NCBI GenBank assembly: GCA_023386955.1
Contig: JAEWIS010000017.1
Coordinates: 78,314-142,313 of the forward strand
DNA length: 64,000 nt
From: Bacillota bacterium
GTDB lineage: Bacteria > Bacillota > Bacilli > Paenibacillales > NBRC-103111
Direction of reading: 5' to 3'
Each line of letters opens with the position of its first letter. Within the stretch, counting starts at the first letter, position 1. This document shows, piece by piece, positions 27,054 through 36,257 of the stretch. The position numbers were made by a program, and so were the translations under genes. The notes below the pieces were generated by a model. The model saw nothing but the letters and a program-made list of their open reading frames with translations, was not told the origin of the DNA and searched no databases.

Positions 27054-27318
27054 GCTGTCCGCACTCTCCATCCTATCAACGTTTCAATGCTTTACTTCGT
27101 TAAATCAAACTTGACATCCTTTGTTATTTTCTATTAAACAAGGGTCAATATCCGTGATCTTCATCACACATTTACGATTATTCACATATTGGTCAATTAA
27201 TTTTACCTGGCGCATCCAGTATGCCCCGCCGGAGGTTTAGCTATGATTCGATAGAGCAGGAGCAGTTCCAGCAGCATAACAAGCGATAACCGAACAAGGC
27301 AGCTCTTGGTGTGCATCC

Positions 27319-27508
27319 GCGCTAACGGAAATCAGCGACGCTTAGGGACAGGAATCCGGCGTCCTGACACGCTAACGGAACTAAAGAGGGCTTAGCAAAC
27401 TTGGTGAGGGAGATTGGGCGGCGAAACAGGCGCTAAGGAACTCTCCGTTCCGTTAAAATTCAAATGGGTTCATTTTCAGCCGCTAAGAGCTTCTGAGTTC
27501 CGTTACGC
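27319..27508. repeat. Intergenic repeat cluster C (CTAACGG / TTCCGTTA word)
   Basis: Two words GCTAACGGAA at 27321 and 27371 (exactly 50 nt apart) are followed by two inverted words TTCCGTTA at 27448 and 27498 (exactly 50 nt apart). The longer consensus of the inverted word is CTAAGNGCNNCTGAGTTCC then GTTA. The cluster lies upstream of the permease gene and downstream of the sugar operon. No other feature was seen in 27072-27318. Confidence 0.8.
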
Positions 27509-27554
27509 AAAAAAGGACTTCCCGACGCCTCCCCCTTCTCGGTCCCAACCACAG

Positions 27555-27587
27555 CAAAAAGACCCGCAGCACAATTCAGCTGCGGGC
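27555..27587 (-). terminator. Terminator of the sugar ABC operon
   Basis: On the minus strand CCCGCAGC pairs with GCTGCGGG, followed by TCTTTTT. Confidence 0.85.
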
Positions 27588-27603
27588 CTCACATCGTAAC
27601 ACC

Positions 27604-28482
27604 TTACCCTTTCACCGCACCGATCATAACGCCCTTCACAAAATACTTCTGCAGGAAGGGGTACACCACCAGAAGCGGCACCAGCATCACCACAACCCCT
27701 GCGGACCGGATGGATTCCGGCGTAATTAGCTGCTGCGCCTCCTCCGGGCTGATATTGTTCAGGCTCTGCAGCAGGGACTGGTTGGCCACCATACTCTGCA
27801 CCAGCACCGACAGATTATATTTGGCCGTGGTGTTGATGTTGATGAGCAGGCTTTGGAAGGCATTCCAGTACCCCACGCCATAGAACAGCGTCAGGGTGGC
27901 CAGCACCGGCAGGGACAGAGGCAGCACGATTCTCGCCAGGAGGCGCATCTCACTGCAGCCGTCCATCTCAGCGGCTTCATATAGCTCATCGGGAATATTT
28001 TCGAAGAAGGATTTCAGCACCATCATGTTATAGGCGCTCACCAGACCGGGCAGCCACAAGGCCCAGTAGGTATCCAGGATGCCCAAGGCGCGGTTCACCA
28101 GAAAGCCGGGAATCAGGGGAACGCCCATCAGCATGGTGAACACGATGGCCATAGTCAGAAACTTCCTGGCGTAGAAGAACTTGCGGGCCAGCGGATAAGC
28201 CGCCAGAATGGTAAACACCATGCTGAACAGGACGCCGCCTGCCGTAATAACCACACTGTTCTGGAAGCTGCGCACAATCGGAGTGCCCTTAATCAGAGTT
28301 TCATACGATTCCAGCGTAAAATCCACCGGGAAGATGCCGACATTGCCGCTGGCGATGGCCCCGTAGCTGCTGAAGGAAAGGGACACGATGTTCATCAAGG
28401 GAAGCAGGCAGCTCAAGGCAGCCAGAATCAGCAGGCAGTTGTTCACAATGTAAAAGATCCGTTCGCCTTTTGACATTCTCAT
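27604..28482 (-). CDS. Carbohydrate ABC transporter permease (LplC/MalG type)
   Basis: The protein has 292 residues from MRMSKGERIFY, where AAAGGAG lies 10 nt upstream; the longer frame reads back into the previous gene. It has six membrane spans and the EAA loop 'YEAAEMDGCSEMRLLARIVLPLS'-type segment. It forms the channel with the LplB-type permease immediately upstream and works with the lipoprotein at 31469. The ATPase is not in this operon; such importers usually share a MsmX-type ATPase encoded elsewhere. The substrate is probably an oligosaccharide, judged from the family and the AraC-type sensor. Confidence 0.9.
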   Translation of the reverse strand: MRMSKGERIFYIVNNCLLILAALSCLLPLMNIVSLSFSSYGAIASGNVGIFPVDFTLESYETLIKGTPIVRSFQNSVVITAGGVLFSMVFTILAAYPLARKFFYARKFLTMAIVFTMLMGVPLIPGFLVNRALGILDTYWALWLPGLVSAYNMMVLKSFFENIPDELYEAAEMDGCSEMRLLARIVLPLSLPVLATLTLFYGVGYWNAFQSLLININTTAKYNLSVLVQSMVANQSLLQSLNNISPEEAQQLITPESIRSAGVVVMLVPLLVVYPFLQKYFVKGVMIGAVKG

Positions 28483-28498
28483 AGCGGGTAAGCTCCTT

Positions 28499-29476
28499 TC
28501 ACCACAGGGATTGGTTAAATTTGCGGGCCAACTGGTTAGCGGCAAGCACCAGGGTGAAGCCGATCACCGACTCAAACAGCCCCATGGCGGTGGTAATGCT
28601 GTACAGACCGCTCTGAATACCGATGGTGAAAATGTAGGTGCTGATCACATTGGACACATCGGAGACAACGGCGTTTTGGAGATTGTATACCTGATCGAAA
28701 CCAACCTCCATAATCCGTCCCATGGACAGAATGGACATCAGGGTAATGACAGGCAGAATACCCGGCAAAGTCACATGCCAGATTTGCTTCAGCTTGCCGG
28801 CCCCGTCAAGCGCAGCAGATTCATACAGATGGGGATCAATGCCCCCCACAGCCGCCAGATAAATGATTGCACTAAACCCGGCCTCCTTCCAGATTCCGGA
28901 GCCGAAGAAGATGGCCATCCATGAGCCGGTTTGATACAGGAAGGTAATGGGCTCCCCGCCCATTTTGACGATCAGGGCATTGATAGCCCCCGCCTGGGTA
29001 CCGAACAGCGTCACCACGATACCGCCGATAATAACCCAGGAGAAAAAGTGAGGCATGTACAAAAGGGTTTGCACCGATTTTTTCAGCCAGGTTTTTCTCA
29101 CTTCATTGAGCATTACAGCAATGAGAATCGGAAACGGAAAACCGATGACAATGGACAGGAGACTAATCATAAAGGTGTTTCGGATAATCAGAAGAGTCTG
29201 GGGATTGCTGAAAATCATGCGGAAATTATCCAAGCCCGCCCACGGACTACCCAACACCCCCTGCATCAGATTGTACTGCTTAAAGGCGATAATATTGCCC
29301 AGCATTGGTACATATTTGAAGGTAATGAAGAAAATTGCCACCGGCAAAAACATCAGAAGCAGCGGCATATTTCGCCGCAATCTTCCTTTGGAATTCCTTC
29401 TGAGGGCTGCACCTGCAGCGGGGTTTACCGCTCCGGGGATGCCGGCTTGTATGGTTTCATTCGCGCTCGATTTCAT
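28499..29476 (-). CDS. Carbohydrate ABC transporter permease (LplB/MalF type)
   Basis: This 325-residue permease has a cytoplasmic basic N-terminus of about 40 residues and six spans, with 'YESAALDGAGKLKQIWHVTLPGI' as the EAA motif. Family phrases such as 'YVPMLGNIIAFKQYN' mark the LplB/YtcO group for complex polysaccharide breakdown products. AAAGGAG is 6 nt before the ATG, and the start overlaps the stop of the upstream 622-residue protein in ATGA, so translation is coupled. It pairs with the LplC-type permease 16 nt downstream. Confidence 0.9.
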   Translation of the reverse strand: MKSSANETIQAGIPGAVNPAAGAALRRNSKGRLRRNMPLLLMFLPVAIFFITFKYVPMLGNIIAFKQYNLMQGVLGSPWAGLDNFRMIFSNPQTLLIIRNTFMISLLSIVIGFPFPILIAVMLNEVRKTWLKKSVQTLLYMPHFFSWVIIGGIVVTLFGTQAGAINALIVKMGGEPITFLYQTGSWMAIFFGSGIWKEAGFSAIIYLAAVGGIDPHLYESAALDGAGKLKQIWHVTLPGILPVITLMSILSMGRIMEVGFDQVYNLQNAVVSDVSNVISTYIFTIGIQSGLYSITTAMGLFESVIGFTLVLAANQLARKFNQSLW

Positions 29477-31341
29477 GATTCCGCTCCTTTCGGGACTGCT
29501 CCGGGAACGGAAATCTCCCAGGCATTATAGTCCCACCGTATCCCGCCGAAGCCCGGCTTACACTCCATAATTCCGCTGCCCAGCTCCGAATGGAGATGCC
29601 GGTTATCCAGCAGAGGCCAGCCCTCATAATCCACATCTTCCCCATTGACCTGTCTAGCGCCATCGTACCGGATAAAAAGTCTGTCTCCTCCCGGCACGGT
29701 GAAGGCTACCTCCGGTTGGTCGGCACCCAGATCCGCCTGGATATCCGTCTCTTCCAGGACCTGCTTGCAAAAGCGTACCAGCTCCAGATGGGCTTGGGCG
29801 GATTCGGTGTCTGACGCCGGCTCCCGGATGAACCTGTCCGGCTCTGCCGTTACCACCAGCAGAGCATTGCGCAGGCCCGGGCTGCGCAGCCTCTTTTCTC
29901 CCGCCGCTTCCGTCCAGATCCAGGGCTTCAAGGTTTTAAAGGCAAACATCACAGTACCGCCATGGGCAAACAGCCACCCGTCCTTTTCCTCCGAAACAAG
30001 CACTGCCGAAGGGTCCAGGAAACCGTCAATGTAGGGATCCCGGTCCGAAGGAAAGGGCTGCCGCGGCCCGTATTGATAGCTCTCCCCGGGAGGAATGTTA
30101 TACAGTGCCACCAGCGCACCATTATGCTGCAGCACCTGCTCATACGGGGACGAGCCCAGCCACTTGCCTACATAATCCTCTGTCTCATGGCCAAAATCCG
30201 GGAATGGATGGGTAAAAAAGAACGCGCTCCGGTTCGCTTCCCCATCCCACATCAAGGACCAGCGTCTCATTTGGCCGGACCAGACAATATCCCCCTGCCT
30301 GCCGTCCCACATGCTTCCCAAGGTGTAACCGGGCGTAACCCAGCTAAGCTTGCGCACACCACGCCGGCTGATATAGCCGTAGCCCTTGGCACCGCCGCTC
30401 TCCGCCTGATGGGTTTGGTGTCCATCATGGGCTCGGTCCTCCCGGGCTACCAAATCATGAGTTTCCCGGTGGAGAAAGGACTCATCCCGTTCTTGGGCCG
30501 CCGCCGCCAGCGCATCAGGTACCCGGTAGCCGGACAAAGCCAGAATGGAGCTGTAATGGGGCTCGCCCAAGGACAGATCCGGTGTCCGCCCGCCGAAATA
30601 CAGCCAGGAGGAGGCGATTCCCCCTTCCGCAGCACCCTCTTCATTAGTGGGATGGTAATCCCGGGAATGGGCCCCGGTGAACCGCCCGTTCTGCCAGTCC
30701 CCTGTTGTGTTGGCCAGATACCAGTCCATCATCATGCCCGCTTGTTTGGCCAGCTTCGGGTCCTCCGCGAAATCATACAGGCTGGCTAATGCGGTCAGAT
30801 AAAACACACTATACGTAGTAGAATCGAATTCTCCTTGCCCGTAGCGGACCACCCGGGAGAAATATTGCTCCAGATAGGAAACGCATCTTTCCCTGATCTC
30901 CGCTGCCAGCTCCCAATCGGGCCAACGCTGCGCAGCCAGTATGCCTGCGGCCGCATGCATGATTTTATGGTTCTCCGTACCGCCCTCCATCCGGTAATGA
31001 TCCTTGGCGGTAAGGTACGCCTTAATGTCTCCGGTGAGGCCCTCACCCATCAGCCCGCCGAAGCGGTACAGGCAATCCGCCAGCCCGTGGCGGACAAACA
31101 TGGACTCTCCTCCCGGATCCTTGCACACCTGGGCCAGACTCTCCAAAGCCCAGTCCTTGTCCTTCCCCAAACCCAGCCGGCCGATGGCCAAAAACACATG
31201 TCTCCGGGAACGGTCCCACTCCGGCACTGCAAGCTCCGGCAGCTTCTCCAGCAGCAGCTGCGCCCGCCTGCGGAACTGTTCCTCCAGCGCTGTATCCAGC
31301 GACAGTATTGCTCTTTCCTGGTGGGTATTCATCAACCTCAC
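29473..31341 (-). CDS. Uncharacterised 622-residue protein in a sugar-import operon
   Basis: I do not recognise a named family. No signal peptide is visible. The first 300 residues are strongly helical with regular Trp/Tyr/Arg-rich segments ('MHAAAGILAAQRWPDWE', 'STTYSVFYLTALASLYDF') typical of (alpha/alpha) toroid folds. From about 330 on, beta-rich sequence follows ('GYGYISRRGVRKLSWVTPGY', 'EANRSAFFFTHPFPDFGHE'). This two-part layout is that of polysaccharide lyases and heparinase-like enzymes. Its position between the binding lipoprotein and the permeases, with a 4-nt overlap, suggests that it acts in the cytoplasm on the imported oligosaccharide. Candidate catalytic residues (His, Tyr, Arg) cannot be assigned by eye. 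Confidence 0.8.
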   Translation of the reverse strand: MRLMNTHQERAILSLDTALEEQFRRRAQLLLEKLPELAVPEWDRSRRHVFLAIGRLGLGKDKDWALESLAQVCKDPGGESMFVRHGLADCLYRFGGLMGEGLTGDIKAYLTAKDHYRMEGGTENHKIMHAAAGILAAQRWPDWELAAEIRERCVSYLEQYFSRVVRYGQGEFDSTTYSVFYLTALASLYDFAEDPKLAKQAGMMMDWYLANTTGDWQNGRFTGAHSRDYHPTNEEGAAEGGIASSWLYFGGRTPDLSLGEPHYSSILALSGYRVPDALAAAAQERDESFLHRETHDLVAREDRAHDGHQTHQAESGGAKGYGYISRRGVRKLSWVTPGYTLGSMWDGRQGDIVWSGQMRRWSLMWDGEANRSAFFFTHPFPDFGHETEDYVGKWLGSSPYEQVLQHNGALVALYNIPPGESYQYGPRQPFPSDRDPYIDGFLDPSAVLVSEEKDGWLFAHGGTVMFAFKTLKPWIWTEAAGEKRLRSPGLRNALLVVTAEPDRFIREPASDTESAQAHLELVRFCKQVLEETDIQADLGADQPEVAFTVPGGDRLFIRYDGARQVNGEDVDYEGWPLLDNRHLHSELGSGIMECKPGFGGIRWDYNAWEISVPGAVPKGAES

Positions 31342-31400
31342 TCCGTTTCCGATCTTCCTTCAGCCCGTCTGTCCACTCCGGTCACCCCCGGAAGAACCAG

Positions 31401-31432
31401 CCGGCAGGCGGAGGCTTTCCCTCCCCTGCCGG
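31401..31432 (-). other. Intercistronic hairpin after the binding-lipoprotein gene
   Basis: CCGGCAGgcGGAGG pairs with CCTCCcCTGCCGG without a U tract. Such hairpins often protect the upstream mRNA so that the binding protein is made in excess over the rest of the operon. Confidence 0.55.
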
Positions 31433-31468
31433 TCGTGGATTCCAGCCGTGATGCTCCGGCAGGTTGGC

Positions 31469-33142
31469 TTATTTTTTCAGAAGCTTGTCGGCTTGCTCGC
31501 CGAATTCATACAGGTCCTTCAGCATAAAGGCAGTGTCCTTGTTTGCGGTGTACCACTTGGCATAGAACTCATCCACCTTGGTGCCGCCAGCGGCTTCCCA
31601 GGTTTTCTTGGAGGTGTCCAGAGCTTGTTGGGCCGTGAAGGTTTTGCCGCTGACAATAGCCTTCAGCCAGTTATCCTTGATCTGCTGGTCCACATTCTTC
31701 GAGATCATGGTCAAATCGGCAGGCAGTACAGGCAGGTACTCCGGCTTCAGCGTAGGAATCGGACGGTCCTTGCTGACATAGGCGGCTTTGGCATCGTCGG
31801 TGAGCTTTTGGATAATGGCTTGAGTGTCGTTCTTCGGCTTAAAGGTGGTGTTGCCCCACAGCAGGGAGGAACTCATCATCGCCAGGTCACCGGTATAGGA
31901 AGCTTCAATCTTGTTCTTCTCCGCATCGATGGTTTCCGGCACGCCGTCGGCATCGCGCTTCCAGTGAACGCCTTCCAGACCCTTGCTGACGGTAAGGGAA
32001 ACATCCGGCTTGATCATGAAATCAATGTATTGCATAATGGCTTTTTGGTCCTTGGCCTTAGCATTGACAATCCCCACCATCTGGATCGGGCTGGATACGA
32101 CCGGGCTGAACTGGCCGTACTGGGTGGAAGGCAAGGGCAGAATAGCCAGCTTAACATCCGGTGCATTCTGCTTCAGCGTATCGTAATCCTTCTCTGCAAG
32201 GCTTTGGTGCATGTAGATGCCCAGCTTGCCGCTGAGGAAATCCTGCTTGGCTTTTTCGCCGTTTTTGTCGGCCAGGAAGTCCTTATCTACAATGCCCGCG
32301 TCAAACAGCTTCTTCTGGAAGTCTACAGAAGCAGACTGGCGTTCCCATTCATGGACAAAATTGCTGCCGTCTATGCGCCAGGCCACTTCACCGTAACCGA
32401 ACATGTGGCTGACAATGGAGAAAGCGTTGCCGCTTAAGTTTACGCCGAAGGTATCCTTTTTGCCGTTGCCGTCCGGGTCCTGCTCGGTGAAGGCTTTGGC
32501 TACATTAAACAGCTCATCTGCGGTTTTCGGAGTGGACAGCTTCAGCTTATCCAGCCAGTCCTGACGGATAAAGATCATATGGCCGGCTGTCAAAGGCGAC
32601 ACCTTGCCGATTTCATACAGCTTGCCGTCATCCTTGGTCCCAAGCTTCTTCAATTGGGGGAACTGCTTCATCAGGTCCTTGTAAGTGGTGCTGTATTTCT
32701 CCACCATTTCGTCGATGGGGGCCAACAGCTTTTGGCTGTACCACAAATTCCGGTAGCCGGTATCATACTCCAGAATCAGGTCCGGCGCGCTGTTGCTGGC
32801 GAACAGGGTGTTCAGCTTCTGCAGGGACTCCCAACGGGGAACGGGAACATATTGTACATCCACCGGGCCGTTTTTGATGATCCACTCGGTCCAGCGGTTT
32901 TTGTCCCAGTTGCCTTCCTGGGGAGGAATGTTGTTGCGGTCATATATAGTTGCTGTGATTTTGCCTCTTGCCGCAGCGGTAGGTGCTGTTGAAGCAGCCG
33001 TGGTTGCGGAAGCGCCGGTGGTTGGGCTTGTGCTGCTGGATGCACCATTATCATTGCTGCCGCAGCCTGCCAGAAGCATACCTGCCGCGGTTACCATCAC
33101 CGTGCCGCCCATTGCTGCCTTCTTCCAATTATGCTTTGCCAT
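31469..33142 (-). CDS. Extracellular solute-binding lipoprotein of a sugar ABC transporter
   Basis: This 557-residue protein has a lipoprotein signal; the lipobox is LLAGC with the acylated cysteine at residue 27. A Ser/Thr/Ala-rich linker and a family 1 binding fold of the large LipO/YtcQ type follow. Large binding proteins (over 500 residues) in Paenibacillus generally serve LplBC permeases for complex oligosaccharides. It is first in the operon, and the next gene begins after a stabilising hairpin. A cre-like sequence lies about 40 nt upstream of the start. The regulator is probably the AraC sensor encoded just upstream on the same strand. Confidence 0.92.
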   Translation of the reverse strand: MAKHNWKKAAMGGTVMVTAAGMLLAGCGSNDNGASSSTSPTTGASATTAASTAPTAAARGKITATIYDRNNIPPQEGNWDKNRWTEWIIKNGPVDVQYVPVPRWESLQKLNTLFASNSAPDLILEYDTGYRNLWYSQKLLAPIDEMVEKYSTTYKDLMKQFPQLKKLGTKDDGKLYEIGKVSPLTAGHMIFIRQDWLDKLKLSTPKTADELFNVAKAFTEQDPDGNGKKDTFGVNLSGNAFSIVSHMFGYGEVAWRIDGSNFVHEWERQSASVDFQKKLFDAGIVDKDFLADKNGEKAKQDFLSGKLGIYMHQSLAEKDYDTLKQNAPDVKLAILPLPSTQYGQFSPVVSSPIQMVGIVNAKAKDQKAIMQYIDFMIKPDVSLTVSKGLEGVHWKRDADGVPETIDAEKNKIEASYTGDLAMMSSSLLWGNTTFKPKNDTQAIIQKLTDDAKAAYVSKDRPIPTLKPEYLPVLPADLTMISKNVDQQIKDNWLKAIVSGKTFTAQQALDTSKKTWEAAGGTKVDEFYAKWYTANKDTAFMLKDLYEFGEQADKLLKK

Positions 33143-33181
33143 TCTTGTAAATCCCCCTTCGCATGGATAGATGCGTGCTTT

Positions 33182-33196
33182 ACGTAAAACGCTTAC
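33182..33196. promoter_or_regulatory. Possible weak cre-like site upstream of the sugar operon
   Basis: GTAAAACGCTTAC is a near-palindrome matching the core of the CcpA consensus, but with three mismatches at the outer positions. Confidence 0.3.
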
Positions 33197-33570
33197 TTGC
33201 GGTGATCGGTTTTCCTTTGACGATGCTCGGCGCTTTCGTAAAGCTCCTCGATTGCAGAATACAACAGCCGCAATGCCCCGGGCAATTTACATGTTTCCCG
33301 GACTAACCGATCGGCCAAAATCGTGGGCTAACCGGAAATCCCCGATAAACCAAACAGAAAAAAACATCGACTAACCAAGCAAAAAATCCAGGTGTGGCGC
33401 GGGTTTGCGGGGAATATCCAACCCGTACCCGTGATTTCCATAATCAACCAATCAGTTACCCGTGAAATCTCATGGCATACAGTATGCCTCCGAAACTCTG
33501 CTTCCCCTCACCTGGCCGATAAAATCTATTAGCAGCCAGCGTTAATTTATACCGCGCACGCCTCTTCCGA

Positions 33571-33760
33571 ATCTAACGGAAGTGAGCGCCGTTATTTGCC
33601 CTAAAATTGGCCCTTTTCAATTTTAACGGAAGCTACAGCCTTTATTTTGCTTCGACACCATCTCTTAGGCTCATTTTGCCGGGAATAGCGTCTCCTGCTT
33701 CCGTTAGAAAATTCAAAACCCTATCCGGGGCCTAATAAGGGCTCTCACTTCCGTTAGAAT
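33571..33760. repeat. Intergenic repeat cluster D (TAACGGAA / TTCCGTTAG word)
   Basis: TAACGGAA words at 33574 and 33624 (exactly 50 nt apart) are followed by inverted TTCCGTTAGAA words at 33699 and 33749 (exactly 50 nt apart). The spacers are partly complementary (CAATTTT versus AAAATTC). The whole element could fold as one long hairpin with symmetric internal loops. Nothing else was recognised in 33240-33570. Confidence 0.82.
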
Positions 33761-33771
33761 CGCCTCCAAAA

Positions 33772-33816
33772 ACAAACAAGGGCCGCTATTCTCCCTTCGC
33801 GGAAGAACGCGGCCCT
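33772..33816 (-). terminator. Terminator of the AraC sensor gene
   Basis: AGGGCCGC (33779-33786) pairs with GCGGCCCT (33809-33816), followed on the minus strand by TTGTTTGTTTTT. Confidence 0.7.
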
Positions 33817-33890
33817 CGCCTTATGACCCGCCGCGCATGGGTCCAGCCAGCCAACTAACCAGTTTACGTGCCCGCCTGAAGGCACCAGGC

Positions 33891-36143
33891 TTACCCGGTA
33901 TGGCTTTTGCGGTAATCACCGGGAGTGACCCCTTCGATTTTCTTGAACGCGCGGATGTATGAAATATCGTGGATGTAGCCCACCGCATTGGCGATCTGCT
34001 GCAGGGACAGCGACGTTTGCGTCAGCAGCCTCTTGCTCTCCTCAATCCGGACATGGACCATAAAGTCCACCAGCTTCACGCCAAAGGCTTCCTTGAACAG
34101 ACGGCTCAAGTATTTGCCGTTCAGCCCAAAGCGGTCGCACAGATGAGTCAAAGACAGATCCGGATTGGCGAATTCCGTTTCCATATAGGCCTTGACTTCC
34201 TTCATCAACGCCAGATGGCTCCGGCTTTCCCGGTAGGTCTCCAAGCGCTGATGGAAAGCCTCCAGGATCCCGAGGAAGCGGATTTCCGTATCCTCCGCCA
34301 AATCGAACTGCTCCTTGATAGCCAGGAGCTGAGGCTCCGTATCCTCCCGCCAGTCACTCTGGACCTCCTCGGGAAATTCCGAAAGCTCCCGCCGCAGCTG
34401 CCCGATAATCGCCTCCAGAAGGCGGGTATGCTCCTCACGGGTAAAGCTTTTATTGCGCTGCTCCCGGAAAATCTCCGAAAACAGCGGGCGCCAGTCAGGC
34501 TCCCCAGCCCGGTAAGCATGGGCGAAGCTGCGCAGCTCCTTGCCGTCATAAGGCAGGCCGCCTCCACTATCCGCAGGAGCCTGATCCCGCTGCCGGATAA
34601 TCCGGTTCAGCCCCAAGGCGGGCTTGAAGGACAATGCCTTGGATGCCGTCCGGTAGCTGGGGGGCAGCTCGGCCAATTCCCCGGCAGCCGTTCCGATCCC
34701 CGCCGTCACCGTAAACTCCAGGTTATGCTCCACCCAGGCCCGAACCTGCTCCGCCAAACCGGCAACCAGCAGCTCGCAGGCCTCCGGTGAACCCTCAATC
34801 CGGTACAAGGCCGCTACCCGGTGCTGGTCCGTCCACTCTGTCCAAACCTCCATGGGCAGCGCTTCCTTCTCGGCCACCTCCCGGATGACGCTAATCAGCA
34901 CAAATTTCAGCAGAGAGAAATCCCGATAGGTGTATTTGCCGGTCACCTCGGCGTACCGGTCGATTTCGTACAGGCCGATGGCCATGGCTTCGCCTCCGCC
35001 CGGAGCCTTCATGCCGAAGCGCTGCAGCTCCTGCTCCCACTCCTCCTGGCCGATGCTGCGGTAACCCTCCAGCAGCTCCAGGAAAAAATGCCGCCTCCGG
35101 AATTGGGAGTCCTCCTCGTGCATCTTGCGGAAGGTGTCCGATTCCTCAATAAGCCTGTCGATGGCCCGTTCGATAAACCGGAACTCGTCCTCCCCTTTTT
35201 TACCCGAGGCCTCATTCTTCTTGGATGCATATTCCTCCACCCGGTGAATCAGCGATTCGATGGGGCGGTAATTACGTTTGGTGATGAAGGTGATCCAGGC
35301 TGAACCGGCCACCACCACACCGATGCCGATAGCCGCCCAGATATAAGAGAACACCGAGAAGAATTGAAAAATCTTAATATCATGAACCCCGCTCCGGTAG
35401 GTCCATCCGGTGTACGGGGAGCTGATTTCCGTCAGAACGGAGCCGGGCACAGACCCGTTGGGGTTGGAGCTCAGCATCAGGGAGCCGCTCTTATCCCGGA
35501 CCTCCAGATAGCTGATGCTGGAGTTGGACAGCTCCACCAGAGACCGCTCCAGATTATGGAGACTGATGTTCACCACCACCAGCCCCTCGCCGCCGGTCAG
35601 CAGCGGGTACTTGCGGGTGATGGACACCACCTCCGGCGTCCCTGTGTCCTGACCCGGCAGCTCCTGATAACGGCGCACCTTGGACAGCTGGTACAAATCC
35701 GGCGCCTGTCTCATTTGCTCAATAAACCCCTTGTCCCCGAAGCTGTCCACCGGCAGCAGCATGTTGCCGCTTAACACAGTGGAGTCCGCAGTCCGGTACA
35801 GATAGACAGAGTCGATGTAATTATTATAATTGGACAGCTGGTTGATCTTCTTGGAAACCTCGTATATAGTATACGGCTGCTGCTCCTCCTGGGTGGATGC
35901 GAAAAATTGCTTCAGCAGAGCTGCCGATTCAATTTCCTGAACCAGCATGCTGTCGATTTCCTTCATGGAATGGTCAATAAGCTGGATGACATGATTTACA
36001 TACGCCCGATTGGCGTTCACCGTCTCCCGGTGGGACAGCTGGCTGATCAGCAGGAAGGTCAGCACAATCAGCACGGATACCAAGGTGAAAAAAACCGGAA
36101 AATAGGATAAAAGCAACCGGTAAAACCATTTTTTCTGCTTCAA
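33891..36143 (-). CDS. Membrane-anchored AraC-family sensor/regulator (YesS-like)
   Basis: The protein has 750 residues if it starts at the TTG that has GGGAGG 10 nt upstream; a TTG six codons earlier is alternative. There is a transmembrane span near residues 10-35, an extracellular dCache-like sensor domain to about 270, and a second span near 275-295. A cytoplasmic linker with a degenerate GGDEF-like region follows, then a C-terminal AraC DNA-binding domain: 'HLCDRFGLNGKYLSRLFKEAFG' and 'LSLQQIANAVGYIHDISYIRAFKK'. This type senses extracellular oligosaccharides directly and activates the adjacent ABC importer. It lies just upstream of the lipoprotein operon on the same strand. Confidence 0.88.
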   Translation of the reverse strand: MKQKKWFYRLLLSYFPVFFTLVSVLIVLTFLLISQLSHRETVNANRAYVNHVIQLIDHSMKEIDSMLVQEIESAALLKQFFASTQEEQQPYTIYEVSKKINQLSNYNNYIDSVYLYRTADSTVLSGNMLLPVDSFGDKGFIEQMRQAPDLYQLSKVRRYQELPGQDTGTPEVVSITRKYPLLTGGEGLVVVNISLHNLERSLVELSNSSISYLEVRDKSGSLMLSSNPNGSVPGSVLTEISSPYTGWTYRSGVHDIKIFQFFSVFSYIWAAIGIGVVVAGSAWITFITKRNYRPIESLIHRVEEYASKKNEASGKKGEDEFRFIERAIDRLIEESDTFRKMHEEDSQFRRRHFFLELLEGYRSIGQEEWEQELQRFGMKAPGGGEAMAIGLYEIDRYAEVTGKYTYRDFSLLKFVLISVIREVAEKEALPMEVWTEWTDQHRVAALYRIEGSPEACELLVAGLAEQVRAWVEHNLEFTVTAGIGTAAGELAELPPSYRTASKALSFKPALGLNRIIRQRDQAPADSGGGLPYDGKELRSFAHAYRAGEPDWRPLFSEIFREQRNKSFTREEHTRLLEAIIGQLRRELSEFPEEVQSDWREDTEPQLLAIKEQFDLAEDTEIRFLGILEAFHQRLETYRESRSHLALMKEVKAYMETEFANPDLSLTHLCDRFGLNGKYLSRLFKEAFGVKLVDFMVHVRIEESKRLLTQTSLSLQQIANAVGYIHDISYIRAFKKIEGVTPGDYRKSHTG

Positions 36144-36257
36144 TCTGCTGGCGCCTCCCAAAAGATGTCTAAGCTGCTCCCTCGTATGCCGAAAACCCTT
36201 ACAGCTTGTTCTATGCCTATCTTACCCTATCTTCCAAGCCTTGCCTACCTGAAAGCC

